The position numbers and the translations under genes are program-made. The notes below the pieces were generated by a model. The model was given only the letters and a program-made list of their open reading frames with translations, ran no database searches and was not told the DNA's origin. 46,493 nucleotides of DNA from Anoxybacillus sp050480245 (GTDB taxonomy: Bacteria > Bacillota > Bacilli > Bacillales > Anoxybacillaceae), in assembly GCA_050480245.1 (NCBI GenBank), contig JBCNEQ010000044.1. One strand, given 5' to 3'. This document shows, in pieces, positions 7,334 through 15,342 of this stretch (positions within the stretch are counted from its first letter, which is position 1; each line of letters opens with the position of its first letter).

Positions 7334-7759
7334 TTGAATCATACTGTTGAATCGATTATGACGCGCCAAGTGGCAACGGTTACACCAAAACAATCTGTTC
7401 AAGAGGCCGCGCAATTAATGAAGGAACATAATGTTGGTGCCATTCCTGTCGTTGAAAATGGAAAGGTCAAAGGGATGGTTACTGACCGCGATATTACCCT
7501 TCGCACAACAGCGCAAGGGCTAACTCCTTCGACAGCTGTTTCGCAAGTGATGTCAAGCGATGTTATTACAGGCACACCAAATATGAGCGTTAACGAAGCA
7601 GCGAAAGTGATGGCGAAAAATCAAATTCGTCGTTTACCGATCGTACAAAATAACGAGCTTTGCGGCATTGTTGCGCTTGGAGATATTGCCACAAATCATA
7701 CGTATGATGAAGCGGCAGGACAAGCGCTATCCGAGATTTCTGAACCTTCATACCATTAA
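7334..7759 (+). CDS. yhcV: CBS-domain protein YhcV
   Basis: 141 aa made of two CBS domains (VESIMTRQVATVTPKQSV at the start of the first; VMSSDVITGTPNMSVNEAA opening the second), each with the (G)TDRDIT-type or GDIA-type end. CBS pairs bind adenosine nucleotides; no partner domain is present, so it probably acts as a stand-alone sensor. The start is TTG 7334, six bases after GGGGAGG (7321-7327). The in-frame ATG at 7328 touches the Shine-Dalgarno and is unlikely, as is the upstream GTG. Terminated by a clear hairpin. Confidence 0.88.
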   Translation: MNHTVESIMTRQVATVTPKQSVQEAAQLMKEHNVGAIPVVENGKVKGMVTDRDITLRTTAQGLTPSTAVSQVMSSDVITGTPNMSVNEAAKVMAKNQIRRLPIVQNNELCGIVALGDIATNHTYDEAAGQALSEISEPSYH

Positions 7760-7766
7760 GCGACAA

Positions 7767-7794
7767 GGGGCTTCTTTTAAAGAAGCTCCTTTTT
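7767..7794 (+). terminator. Terminator of yhcV
   Basis: GGGGCTTCTTT and AAAGAAGCTCC form an 11-bp stem with one G-U pair, followed by TTTTT. Confidence 0.88.
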
Positions 7795-7844
7795 AACTAC
7801 GAAAAAGGAATTTGTATAAAAAAGCGAGAATAAGTTACAATGGG

Positions 7845-8094
7845 CAACGGATATGGAGGGATAAACATGACGTGGAAAATCATATATGAGCGTTGGAAAG
7901 AAGCACAATTAGATGAAGAATTGCGCTCACACTTGCAACAACTAGAAAAAGACGAAAAGCTGTTAGAAACAACGGGTATGGAGGGATAAACATGACGTGG
8001 AAAATCATATATGAGCGTTGGAAAGAAGCACAATTAGATGAAGAATTGCGCTCACACTTGAAACAACTAGAAAAAGACGAAAAGCTGTTAGAAG
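7845..8094 (+). repeat. 125-bp tandem duplication of the pgcA 5' end
   Basis: 7845-7969 and 7970-8093 are nearly identical. Differences seen are 7851 A versus 7976 G and 7936 C versus 8061 A. The unit includes the ribosome binding site, the start codon and the first 34 codons of the phosphoglucomutase gene. As 125 is not a multiple of three, the first copy is out of frame with the second. Confidence 0.95.
7867..7989 (+). pseudogene. Duplicated pgcA start forming a 40-aa leader frame
   Basis: ATG 7867 with its own TATGGAGGG site encodes the same first 34 residues as PgcA except one Lys-to-Gln change. It then runs across the duplication junction into TTGMEG and stops at TAA 7987-7989, three bases before the real start (ATG 7992). 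It is a by-product of the tandem duplication. Because its stop is next to the downstream start, it could couple or compete with translation of pgcA. Confidence 0.8.
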
Positions 8095-9731
8095 ATTGCT
8101 TTTACAAAACGTTAGAATTTGGCACAGGAGGCATGCGGGGAGAAATTGGACCAGGAACGAACCGCATGAACATTTATACCGTACGAAAAGCATCGGCAGG
8201 ATTAGCGCGATATATTGAGTCGTTTGGAGAGGAAGCGAAAAAGCGAGGAGTTGTAATCGCATATGATTCGCGCCATAAATCGCAACAATTTGCCATGGAG
8301 GCAGCAAAAACATTGGCGACCCATGGCATTCAAACGTACGTATTTGACGAGCTTCGTCCGACGCCAGAGCTTTCATTTGCTGTTCGTCATTTACGTGCTT
8401 TTTCTGGCATCGTCATTACGGCAAGCCATAATCCGCCGGAGTATAACGGTTATAAAGTATACGGAGAAGATGGCGCGCAATTGCCGCCACGTATTGCCGA
8501 TGTTGTCATTGAATATGTCAATGCGATTGAAAATGAATGGGAGCTTGCGGTTGAACAAGAAGATGTATTGAGAGAAAAAGGACTCATTCAGATCATCGGT
8601 GCTGAGATTGATGATGCATACATAGAGAAGTTAAAAACGATTTCCCTTCGCCCTGAACTAGCGAATGAAGTCGACGTGAAAGTAGTATTTACACCGCTTC
8701 ATGGCACAGCAAATAAACTCGTTCAACGTGGATTAAAGGAATTCGGCTATGAACACGTGTTTGTTGTAAAGGAACAAGAACAACCGGACCCGAATTTTTC
8801 AACGGTAAAATCACCGAACCCAGAAGAACATGCTGCGTTTGAATTAGCGATTCAACTTGGCAAACAAGTTGATGCGGACGTGTTAATTGCAACAGATCCC
8901 GATGCGGATCGTTTAGGCATTGCGGTAAAAAATGAACAAGGAGAATACATCGTTTTAACAGGCAATCAAACAGGTGGATTGTTACTTCATTACATTCTTT
9001 CACAAAAGAAAGAAAAAGGGATATTGCCACCAAACGGGATTGTATTTAAAACGATTGTCACATCTGAATTTGGGCGTGCGATTGCCAAGTCGTTTGGAAT
9101 CGAAACGATGGATACATTGACAGGGTTTAAATTTATTGGCGAAAAAATTAAACAATACGAGCAAACAGGAGAGTATGTATTTCAGTTTGGTTACGAAGAA
9201 AGCTACGGCTATTTAATTGGCGACTTTGCGCGTGATAAAGATGCGATTCAAGCAGCATTGCTCGCTGTTGAAGTATGCGCGTTTTATAAAAAGCAGGACC
9301 GATCGCTATACGAGGCGCTTATGCAACTGTTTGAACAATACGGGTATTACCAAGAAGGATTGCGTTCACTCACACTAAAAGGGAAAGAGGGAGCGGAGCG
9401 CATTGAATCGCTATTAGCTACGTTTCGCTCTGAACCGCCAAACGTTATCGCTAATCGCCGGGTTGTTATTCGCGAAGATTACAAAACGAATGAACGAGTA
9501 TATGTAGAGACAGGAAAAAAAGAGACAATCGATTTACCGAAGTCGAACGTATTAAAATACGTATTAGAGGATGGTTCATGGTTTTGTGTGCGTCCGTCTG
9601 GAACGGAGCCAAAGATGAAGTTTTATTTTGGGGTGAAAGGGCAAACATTGACGGAGGCGAAAACGAAGCTAGAACAGTTAGAAACGGCAGTCATGGAGCG
9701 TGTATATGCATTAACAGCTGATAAGGTGTAA
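7992..9731 (+). CDS. pgcA: Alpha-phosphoglucomutase
   Basis: 579 aa, cytoplasmic. Interconverts glucose-6-phosphate and glucose-1-phosphate, feeding UDP-glucose for cell wall and teichoic acid glycolipid synthesis. The four phosphohexomutase segments are visible: active-site serine loop TASHNPPEYNG with phosphoserine 145, metal loop DPDADRLG, sugar-binding GYEESYGY and phosphate-binding RPSGTEPK near the C-terminus. The start ATG 7992 follows TATGGAGGG. The 5' end is duplicated upstream. Length and motifs match B. subtilis PgcA (YhxB). Confidence 0.93.
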   Translation: MTWKIIYERWKEAQLDEELRSHLKQLEKDEKLLEDCFYKTLEFGTGGMRGEIGPGTNRMNIYTVRKASAGLARYIESFGEEAKKRGVVIAYDSRHKSQQFAMEAAKTLATHGIQTYVFDELRPTPELSFAVRHLRAFSGIVITASHNPPEYNGYKVYGEDGAQLPPRIADVVIEYVNAIENEWELAVEQEDVLREKGLIQIIGAEIDDAYIEKLKTISLRPELANEVDVKVVFTPLHGTANKLVQRGLKEFGYEHVFVVKEQEQPDPNFSTVKSPNPEEHAAFELAIQLGKQVDADVLIATDPDADRLGIAVKNEQGEYIVLTGNQTGGLLLHYILSQKKEKGILPPNGIVFKTIVTSEFGRAIAKSFGIETMDTLTGFKFIGEKIKQYEQTGEYVFQFGYEESYGYLIGDFARDKDAIQAALLAVEVCAFYKKQDRSLYEALMQLFEQYGYYQEGLRSLTLKGKEGAERIESLLATFRSEPPNVIANRRVVIREDYKTNERVYVETGKKETIDLPKSNVLKYVLEDGSWFCVRPSGTEPKMKFYFGVKGQTLTEAKTKLEQLETAVMERVYALTADKV

Positions 9732-9752
9732 TACCTTATCGGTTGTTTTTTT
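9720..9752 (+). terminator. Terminator of pgcA
   Basis: GATAAGGT (9720-9727), loop GTAAT and ACCTTATC (9733-9740), then GGTTGTTTTTTT. The stem includes the stop codon. Confidence 0.8.
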
Positions 9753-9804
9753 GTATAGGGTGAGGGTAACATAAAAGCGACAACATAGAAAGGGTGTGTT
9801 CAAC

Positions 9805-10512
9805 ATGTTACAAGGGCAGGTTGCGATTGTGACGGGGGCGTCACGCGGCATCGGTTTGGCAATCGCACATGCGTTGGCTAAGCAAGGAATGAAACTTGTA
9901 TTAATTGGGAGTTCACCCGATATTCACCGTGTTGGCGAACAATTGAAAGGGTCGAAAACATTTCAAGCGGACGTATGTAATGAACAACAAATGAACGAGG
10001 TCGTCGCGGAAACTGTTGCCACATTTGGTCGCATTGATTTGCTTGTAAACAATGCAGGCATTGGTGTATTTAAATCGGTTGAAGAAACGACTGTAGAGGA
10101 ATGGAAGCGGCTATTCGAAGTGAATGTACAAGGCGTATTTATCGGCACAAAAGCGGTGCTTCCACACATGAAAAAGCAACGTTCGGGAACGATTATTACG
10201 ATTTCATCTGACGTTGGTCGCTACACGATTGCAAACGGTTCCGCATATACAGCGACAAAATATGCGGTTCAAGGATTTTCAGGAAGTGTGGCTCAAGAAG
10301 TGCGCCCATACGGCATTCGTGTCGGTACGATCAATCCAGGGATGGTTGATACATACTTTGCTAACTCGACGCAAGGATTGCCTGAAAAAGCAGAATGGTT
10401 AAAGGCAGAAGACGTCGCCGAAGCCGTTGTATATATGGCAAGCGCACCGAAACATATGTTGGTCGATGAAATCGTATTACATCCGCTTATTCAAACGTAT
10501 CCGGTCGTATAA
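9805..10512 (+). CDS. Short-chain dehydrogenase/reductase
   Basis: 235 aa, classical SDR: the nucleotide-binding TGASRGIG at 10-17, NNAG at 82-85 and catalytic Ser near 134, Tyr 148 and Lys 152 in the YTATK motif. The cofactor is probably NADP(H) or NAD(H); the substrate cannot be read from sequence. The start is ATG 9805 after AAAGGGTGTG; a GTG at 9796 is in frame but lies in the Shine-Dalgarno. The protein resembles 3-ketoacyl reductase-like enzymes, but position downstream of pgcA gives no pathway link. Confidence 0.88.
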   Translation: MLQGQVAIVTGASRGIGLAIAHALAKQGMKLVLIGSSPDIHRVGEQLKGSKTFQADVCNEQQMNEVVAETVATFGRIDLLVNNAGIGVFKSVEETTVEEWKRLFEVNVQGVFIGTKAVLPHMKKQRSGTIITISSDVGRYTIANGSAYTATKYAVQGFSGSVAQEVRPYGIRVGTINPGMVDTYFANSTQGLPEKAEWLKAEDVAEAVVYMASAPKHMLVDEIVLHPLIQTYPVV

Positions 10513-10514
10513 AA

Positions 10515-10540
10515 AGCGAAAGGAGATCGTTCCTTTCGCT
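10515..10540. terminator. Hairpin between SDR and yhdB
   Basis: AGCGAAAGGA, loop GATCGT and TCCTTTCGCT form a perfect 10-bp stem. The T-run is on the minus side (TTTTTATACG), so it mainly ends the yhdB transcript. Confidence 0.75.
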
Positions 10541-10792
10541 CTAATAATCATATTGCATCGTAAGTGCTGGCTCTTGTTCGTACACATCCAACGCGTGGTC
10601 GATGTAACGCAACAATGCATTTAATCGCTTTTGGACGACGGTATAATCTTTTTCGAAGTTGTATGCATGAAGAAACTGTTCAATTTTTTTTGAAAGTAAA
10701 TCGTCTTTTGTGCGTACCATAAGAATAAGTAAATGATCCCATTCCGATCGGTACGTATAGTAAAGCGCTTTGTCGTAATCGGCTGTATGCAC
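10541..10792 (-). CDS. yhdB: YhdB-like small protein
   Basis: 83 aa starting at GTG 10792, seven bases after AAGGAGG on the minus strand. It begins MHTADYDKALYYTYRSEWD and has no membrane segment; helical and rich in Tyr, His and Leu. I relate it to YhdB of B. subtilis from the N-terminal 'DYD-x-ALYYT-x-RSEWD' pattern. Function is unknown. Confidence 0.65.
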   Translation of the reverse strand: MHTADYDKALYYTYRSEWDHLLILMVRTKDDLLSKKIEQFLHAYNFEKDYTVVQKRLNALLRYIDHALDVYEQEPALTMQYDY

Positions 10793-10892
10793 CGCAAACC
10801 CTCCTTATCGTGAGGAGCTATATGTAGTTTATGAAAAAACGGTCATTTTTCTCGCTGTAAATGTTGTGCGATTTGGCAGAGGAGAGTTGGAC

Positions 10893-11351
10893 ATGGAGAA
10901 ACACGTTGTGTATTATGAATCACCGATCGGTTGGTTACAAATCGTTGGAACGAATGAAGGAATCGAGCGGATCGATGTCGTTGAACGAGGTGAAGATCAG
11001 AACGAAAAAGTGGCGGAGCCTCTCATGCAATCGCTAGAAGAACTTGAACAATACTTCCAAAAGAAACGGACGTCGTTTTCGATGCCCTTAAAGCTCGTGG
11101 GCACTCCGTTTCAACTGCGTGTATGGGAAGCATTACAAACGATTCCTTATGGACAAACGGTTTCATATGCCGATATTGCCAAACAAATTGGGCAACCGAA
11201 AGCGGTACGGGCGGTTGGCAACGCTGTCGGCAACAATCCCATAACTATCGTTGTTCCTTGTCATCGCGTCGTTCGTACGGGTGGGGGACTTGGTGGATAT
11301 GCGTGGGGAATCGAAAGAAAAAAATGGTTACTTGCGCATGAAACGCGCTGA
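10893..11351 (+). CDS. ogt: Methylated-DNA--protein-cysteine methyltransferase
   Basis: 152 aa. Removes alkyl groups from O6-alkylguanine in DNA by transfer to its own cysteine. Active-site motif VVPCHRVV with acceptor Cys 123, preceded by the DNA-binding helix (YADIAKQIGQPKAVRAVGNAVGNNP) and followed by GGLGGYAWG. The start is ATG 10893 after GAGGAG; the longer frame from 10866 has no ribosome binding site. It is a single-domain Ogt, without the Ada regulatory domain. Monocistronic and convergent with hflC. Confidence 0.92.
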   Translation: MEKHVVYYESPIGWLQIVGTNEGIERIDVVERGEDQNEKVAEPLMQSLEELEQYFQKKRTSFSMPLKLVGTPFQLRVWEALQTIPYGQTVSYADIAKQIGQPKAVRAVGNAVGNNPITIVVPCHRVVRTGGGLGGYAWGIERKKWLLAHETR

Positions 11352-11366
11352 AAGCTCAGCGCGTTT
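11341..11366. terminator. Shared hairpin, ogt / hflC
   Basis: AAACGCGCTGA, loop AAGC and TCAGCGCGTTT form a perfect 11-bp stem containing both convergent stop codons. No long T-run on either side, so termination may be modest. Confidence 0.7.
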
Positions 11367-12288
11367 GTCCTAATAGCCATTTCGCATACGGTGAGTTGGC
11401 TGGTAAAATGACAACCGTATCTTCGCCGATCGTTGTCTTATACGATTCGAGCGTACGGTAAAATGAGTAAAATTCAGGATCTTTTGCGAATGTTTCGTTA
11501 TAAATGCGTGCTGCTTCTTGTTCACCTGCTGCGCGAATGCGCTCCGCATCTGCTTGCGCTTTAGCGAGCATTTCTTTCACTTCGCGATCTGTTTGTGCGA
11601 TAATACGTTGTTTTTGGGCATCCCCCATTGATAAATATTCTTGTGCTTTCGATTCACGCTCGGAAATCATACGTTTATAAACGGACTGTTCGTTTTCTTC
11701 CGGTAAGTCAATACGTTTTAAGCGCACATCTACAACGCGAATGCCGTAGCTGTCTTTTTGTAGTAGGTCGTTTACTTTCGCTGTTACTTCGTCATTTAAA
11801 CTACCGCGTGATGATTTTTCGTCGTTAATAATTTCATCGTAATTTAACTGTCCAAGCTCGGTGCGGACAATGGAGAAAATAAATTCGTCCATTTTCGATT
11901 CTGCATTTTCTAACGTGCGCGCGTTTTGAATCATCTCTTTTGGGTTTGTAATTTCCCAAATGGCGTAATGGTTGACGAGAATGCGTTTTTTATCTTTCGT
12001 ATTAATTTCTGCTTCGGCGACGTCATAAAAAATTTGGGCTTTTGGCAACGATGTTACGCTTTGAATAAAAGGAATTTTAAAGCGTAATCCTGGCGTTTGA
12101 TCAATGCGAACAATTTCACCAAATTGACGTACAACTTTATATTCATTTTCATGAACAATGTAGACGTTTGTTAAAGCGATAACGAGTAAAACAAGTCCGA
12201 TGACTCCCCCGACAAAAAAACGAAACCATTTCGTTGGCAGTTTATCTTTCAAGCTAATGACGTTTTGATCATCTTGGAAGTTTGTCAT
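11356..12288 (-). CDS. hflC: HflC, SPFH/prohibitin protein
   Basis: 310 aa. One N-terminal membrane segment (about 22-43, FFVGGVIGLVLLVIALTNVYI), then the SPFH/band-7 domain (NEYKVVRQFGEIVRID, GLRFKIPFIQSV) and a coiled-coil Glu/Ala-rich stretch (about 210-270). With HflK it forms a membrane complex that modulates the FtsH protease. It overlaps hflK by four bases (ATGA). The pair is absent from the usual B. subtilis gene set but typical of Geobacillus/Anoxybacillus-like genomes. Confidence 0.9.
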   Translation of the reverse strand: MTNFQDDQNVISLKDKLPTKWFRFFVGGVIGLVLLVIALTNVYIVHENEYKVVRQFGEIVRIDQTPGLRFKIPFIQSVTSLPKAQIFYDVAEAEINTKDKKRILVNHYAIWEITNPKEMIQNARTLENAESKMDEFIFSIVRTELGQLNYDEIINDEKSSRGSLNDEVTAKVNDLLQKDSYGIRVVDVRLKRIDLPEENEQSVYKRMISERESKAQEYLSMGDAQKQRIIAQTDREVKEMLAKAQADAERIRAAGEQEAARIYNETFAKDPEFYSFYRTLESYKTTIGEDTVVILPANSPYAKWLLGQTR

Positions 12289-13250
12289 TCGTTACCACTC
12301 CCTTGCTCTTTCTTTTTCTCTGTCGTTTGTTTTTCGATCGGTTGGATTGGTAAATATTTTAACGTATTGCCATCGTCGTTCATAATGTAAATGCGTGTGT
12401 ACGGTAGGACTTGTTCAAGCGTTTCAATCATTAACCTCTGTTTTGTAATGTCTTTTGCGTTTTTATATTCTTCGTATAAGGCATTAAATTTAGCGACATC
12501 TCCATACGCTTTTTCGATGCGTGCCACTTTGTCAGCTTCCGCTTGGGAGATGAGGGCGTCTTTTTCCCCTTCGGCTTCTTTCGTTCGTTTGTTGCGATAT
12601 TTATTCGCTTCGTTAATTTTTGTGTTCATTGTTTCGCGCGCATCTGTGACATTTGTAAATGCTTTGCGCACTTCGTCGTTCGGTAAGTCAACGTCCTGTA
12701 ATTTCACAGCTAAAATGGAAATGCCGATATCATATTTTTTCATTAATGCGGTGAGCAATTCGCGCACATCCGCTTCAATTTTTGCTTTACCTGATGTTAA
12801 CGCATCATCAATTTTTGAACTGCCGATGACGCTACGCAAAGAAGCAGACGTCGCATTATATAAAATTTGTTCCGGTTCGTATGAGCGATAAAGAAATTTT
12901 GCAGGATCAGTAATTTTCCATTGAACAACCATATCGGCAAGAACAATATTTTCATCACCTGTAATCATTTTCGTATCGCCTTGGTTTGTAGCGACAACTT
13001 TTCCGTTTTCTTCTTTGTAGCCAAACTGTAAACTAAACGTTTCTCGCGACAACGTTTCGACCGTTTGAATCGGCCAAGGAAGTTTAAAATGTAGTCCGGG
13101 TGTTGTCACTTCTTCATCAATTTTACCAAATGTTAAAATAATGGCTTGTTCTGACTCATCGACGGTGTACCATGATGTTAGTGCGGCAACAAGAAGAAAA
13201 ATACCAGCAATCGACCCGATGACGATGCCTGTAATAGAGCGCTTACCCAT
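12285..13250 (-). CDS. hflK: HflK, SPFH/prohibitin protein
   Basis: 321 aa. N-terminal membrane segment (GIVIGSIAGIFLLVAALTSWY, about 8-28), SPFH domain (ESEQAIILTFGKIDEEVTTPGLHFKLPWPIQTVE), and a charged coiled-coil part containing INEANKYRNKRTKEAEGEKDA, then a Lys/Glu-rich tail. Partner of HflC in the FtsH-modulating complex. The start ATG 13250 follows AAAGGTGGATTT. First gene of the hflKC unit. Confidence 0.9.
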   Translation of the reverse strand: MGKRSITGIVIGSIAGIFLLVAALTSWYTVDESEQAIILTFGKIDEEVTTPGLHFKLPWPIQTVETLSRETFSLQFGYKEENGKVVATNQGDTKMITGDENIVLADMVVQWKITDPAKFLYRSYEPEQILYNATSASLRSVIGSSKIDDALTSGKAKIEADVRELLTALMKKYDIGISILAVKLQDVDLPNDEVRKAFTNVTDARETMNTKINEANKYRNKRTKEAEGEKDALISQAEADKVARIEKAYGDVAKFNALYEEYKNAKDITKQRLMIETLEQVLPYTRIYIMNDDGNTLKYLPIQPIEKQTTEKKKEQGSGNE

Positions 13251-13308
13251 ATAAATCCACCTTTCTTGTTATTTATATGTATGTACGGAAAAAACAGAAA
13301 AAAGTTTC

Positions 13309-13339
13309 AATAAAAAAGCTACTGATGTGCTCAGTAGCT
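13309..13339 (-). terminator. Terminator of spoVR
   Basis: On the minus strand AGCTACTGA, loop GCACA, TCAGTAGCT, then TTTTTTATT. The stem covers the last bases of spoVR. Confidence 0.88.
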
Positions 13340-14757
13340 CATATATATTTTCTCTGTACGTTTCTTCCGTCGTATGTGAATAGCGTCGGTTTGTTTTCAA
13401 TGATCGTTTCCATATGAACGGCTCGGCCCCAAAGTTGATAAATGTAAGGAAGCACTTTTTCTAAATATTTTACGTCTAGTTCAATGCCTTCGTACCAATG
13501 TTTTAAATATAGTTCCCCATTGCGCATATAGTCGCCATCGTTCACTGTAATATATGGGAAGCCACCGTTGACGCGCATGTTTACGAGTTGATCGCGCACG
13601 TGTTCCCAATGTTTATCAACAATTTTATAGTCTTTTCCTTGTTTTTGGAATAAATACATATCTTCGCGCATGACGAGTTCCTTCGTTAAATAGTTGCGCA
13701 AAAAGGAGATGTCAGATTCTAGTTCGCGTACTTCAAATATTTTCGCACGCCCCGAACCTGGTTTGACGCCAAGTTTTTTCATTTCGTCTGTCGGATTGTC
13801 CCACCGCTTTTCAATATCTTCAAAAATTTTTAATCCTAAGTAATACGGATTAATGCCGGTACGAGAAGGTTGGACAACTCCGGCATTTAATTTGGCAAAC
13901 TCAATCGCTTCATCGCTCGTTAAATCCATTTCGCGTAAAATGCGTTGATGCCAATACGAAGCCCAGCCTTCGTTCATAATTTTTGTTTCGAGTTGTGGCC
14001 AAAAATAAAGCATTTCTTCGCGCATCATCGTTAAAATGTCGCGCTGCCATTCATCGAGTTCGCGGCTATATTCTTCAATAAACAACAACAAATCTTTTTC
14101 TGGATGCGGAGGAAATTTTCTCCGTTTTTTTCGAGTAGACGGTGCTTTTTTCTTTTCATCAAGCGACCATAAATCGTCGTATGGCGACTGTCTCGGTGTT
14201 TCATCATCTTCTTCGTATATTTCTGTATCAGCAAGCGTCCATGAAAGTTTTGGGCGAAGGAGTGAAGGGTCGATATGTTCTTGAATAGCTAGCACAGCAT
14301 CTAAAAACTTTTCGACTTCTTGTTTTCCATATTCATGCTCATAACGTGTAATTCGCTCCGCAGTTGCCGCCATGCTTTCGACCATATCGCGTTTTGTGTT
14401 GCTGAAGCGAACGTTATTTTTAAAAAAGTCACTATGAGCAAGTACGTGTGCGACAATCAATTTATTTTGAATAAGCGTATTTGTATTTAATAAAAATGCG
14501 TAGCACGGATCGGAGTTAATGACAAGTTCATAAATTTTACTTAATCCGAGGTCATAGTGGAGTTTCATTTTATGAAATTGTTTTCCAAAGCTCCAATGGG
14601 AAAAGCGTGTTGGCATACCATATGCCCCAAATGTGTAAATAATATCAGCTGGGCAAATTTCATAGCGCATTTCATAAAAATCAAGCCCAAATCCTTCGGC
14701 AATTTCCGTAATTTCCGCAATCGCTCTTTCTAACGCTTTTTGCTCATCACGTTTCAT
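13339..14757 (-). CDS. spoVR: SpoVR family protein
   Basis: 472 aa soluble protein. Family hallmarks include FGLDFYEMRYEICPADIIYTFGAYGMPTRF near the N-terminus, AHSDFFKNN, NEGWASYWHQRI in the middle and INPYYLGLKIFEDIEKRWD. In B. subtilis SpoVR takes part in spore cortex formation; the biochemical activity is unknown. The start is ATG 14757, seven bases after AAGGAGG; a GTG directly before is too close. Residues about 185-225 form a Lys/Pro/Asp-rich linker. Divergent from the marR gene. Confidence 0.93.
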   Translation of the reverse strand: MKRDEQKALERAIAEITEIAEGFGLDFYEMRYEICPADIIYTFGAYGMPTRFSHWSFGKQFHKMKLHYDLGLSKIYELVINSDPCYAFLLNTNTLIQNKLIVAHVLAHSDFFKNNVRFSNTKRDMVESMAATAERITRYEHEYGKQEVEKFLDAVLAIQEHIDPSLLRPKLSWTLADTEIYEEDDETPRQSPYDDLWSLDEKKKAPSTRKKRRKFPPHPEKDLLLFIEEYSRELDEWQRDILTMMREEMLYFWPQLETKIMNEGWASYWHQRILREMDLTSDEAIEFAKLNAGVVQPSRTGINPYYLGLKIFEDIEKRWDNPTDEMKKLGVKPGSGRAKIFEVRELESDISFLRNYLTKELVMREDMYLFQKQGKDYKIVDKHWEHVRDQLVNMRVNGGFPYITVNDGDYMRNGELYLKHWYEGIELDVKYLEKVLPYIYQLWGRAVHMETIIENKPTLFTYDGRNVQRKYI

Positions 14758-14820
14758 CACATTCCCTCCTTATGACAATGTATGAACGAGCGCGCCATTT
14801 GATACGTCAGGAATCATTCG

Positions 14821-14849
14821 TTGACTTTATATTTTCTTTCGTATATATT
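14821..14849 (+). promoter_or_regulatory. Promoter of the marR-MFS operon
   Basis: TTGACT (14821-14826), 17-nt spacer, TATATT (14844-14849). Good SigA match with optimal spacing. Confidence 0.75.
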
Positions 14850-14868
14850 TAAATATGTTAAATATTTA
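14850..14868 (+). promoter_or_regulatory. Palindromic MarR-type operator
   Basis: TAAATAT-GTTAA-ATATTTA, a perfect inverted repeat with 7-bp arms lying directly downstream of the -10 box. Placement and shape fit autorepression by the MarR protein encoded next. Confidence 0.65.
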
Positions 14869-14893
14869 TATCGTTAAAAAAGGTGGGATGTGT

Positions 14894-15337
14894 ATGGGAC
14901 AAACACCGTTCACTTTGCTTGTTGAGCGATTAGAGCATGCGTTTTCGTTAGCCGTTCGCAAGTTAGCAGCCGACTTAGCAAAAGAGGAAATTGGCCTAAC
15001 GAAACCGCAGTTTTTTATTTTAAACTTGTTGTCGAAGCGCGGGAAATGTACTGTCAGCGAATTGGCGGACGAAATGTTTGTGAAGCCGAGCGCGATTACA
15101 ACGATGATTGACCGCTTATATAAAAGCGGATTTGTATTGCGTGATCGAGATGAAGAGGATCGGCGTGTCGTGTATGTGCAATTGTCTGAAAAGGGGAAAG
15201 AAATGCTTCAGCATGCACGAGCGGAGCGAAGAAAAATTATTGAACGTTATTTACGTCAGTTACGATTAGATGAGCTTGAACAGTTTGTCCATATTATCGA
15301 AAAAATTGTTGCGACAAACGAAAAAGAGGAGAAGTGA
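14894..15337 (+). CDS. MarR-family transcriptional regulator
   Basis: 147 aa, winged-helix MarR fold: recognition helix region KPSAITTMIDRLYKSGFV and the wing RDRDEEDRRVVYVQLSEKG. It probably represses its own operon, including the drug exporter that follows, and releases DNA on binding a toxic ligand. The start is ATG 14894, seven bases after AGGTGG; an in-frame ATG at 14888 touches the Shine-Dalgarno. The next gene starts six bases after this stop. Confidence 0.9.
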   Translation: MGQTPFTLLVERLEHAFSLAVRKLAADLAKEEIGLTKPQFFILNLLSKRGKCTVSELADEMFVKPSAITTMIDRLYKSGFVLRDRDEEDRRVVYVQLSEKGKEMLQHARAERRKIIERYLRQLRLDELEQFVHIIEKIVATNEKEEK

Positions 15338-15342
15338 TATAC

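Noticed and set aside
12391..12891. 166-aa plus-strand frame antisense to hflK
   Set aside because: Shadow of hflK codon use; no ribosome binding site and no family features.
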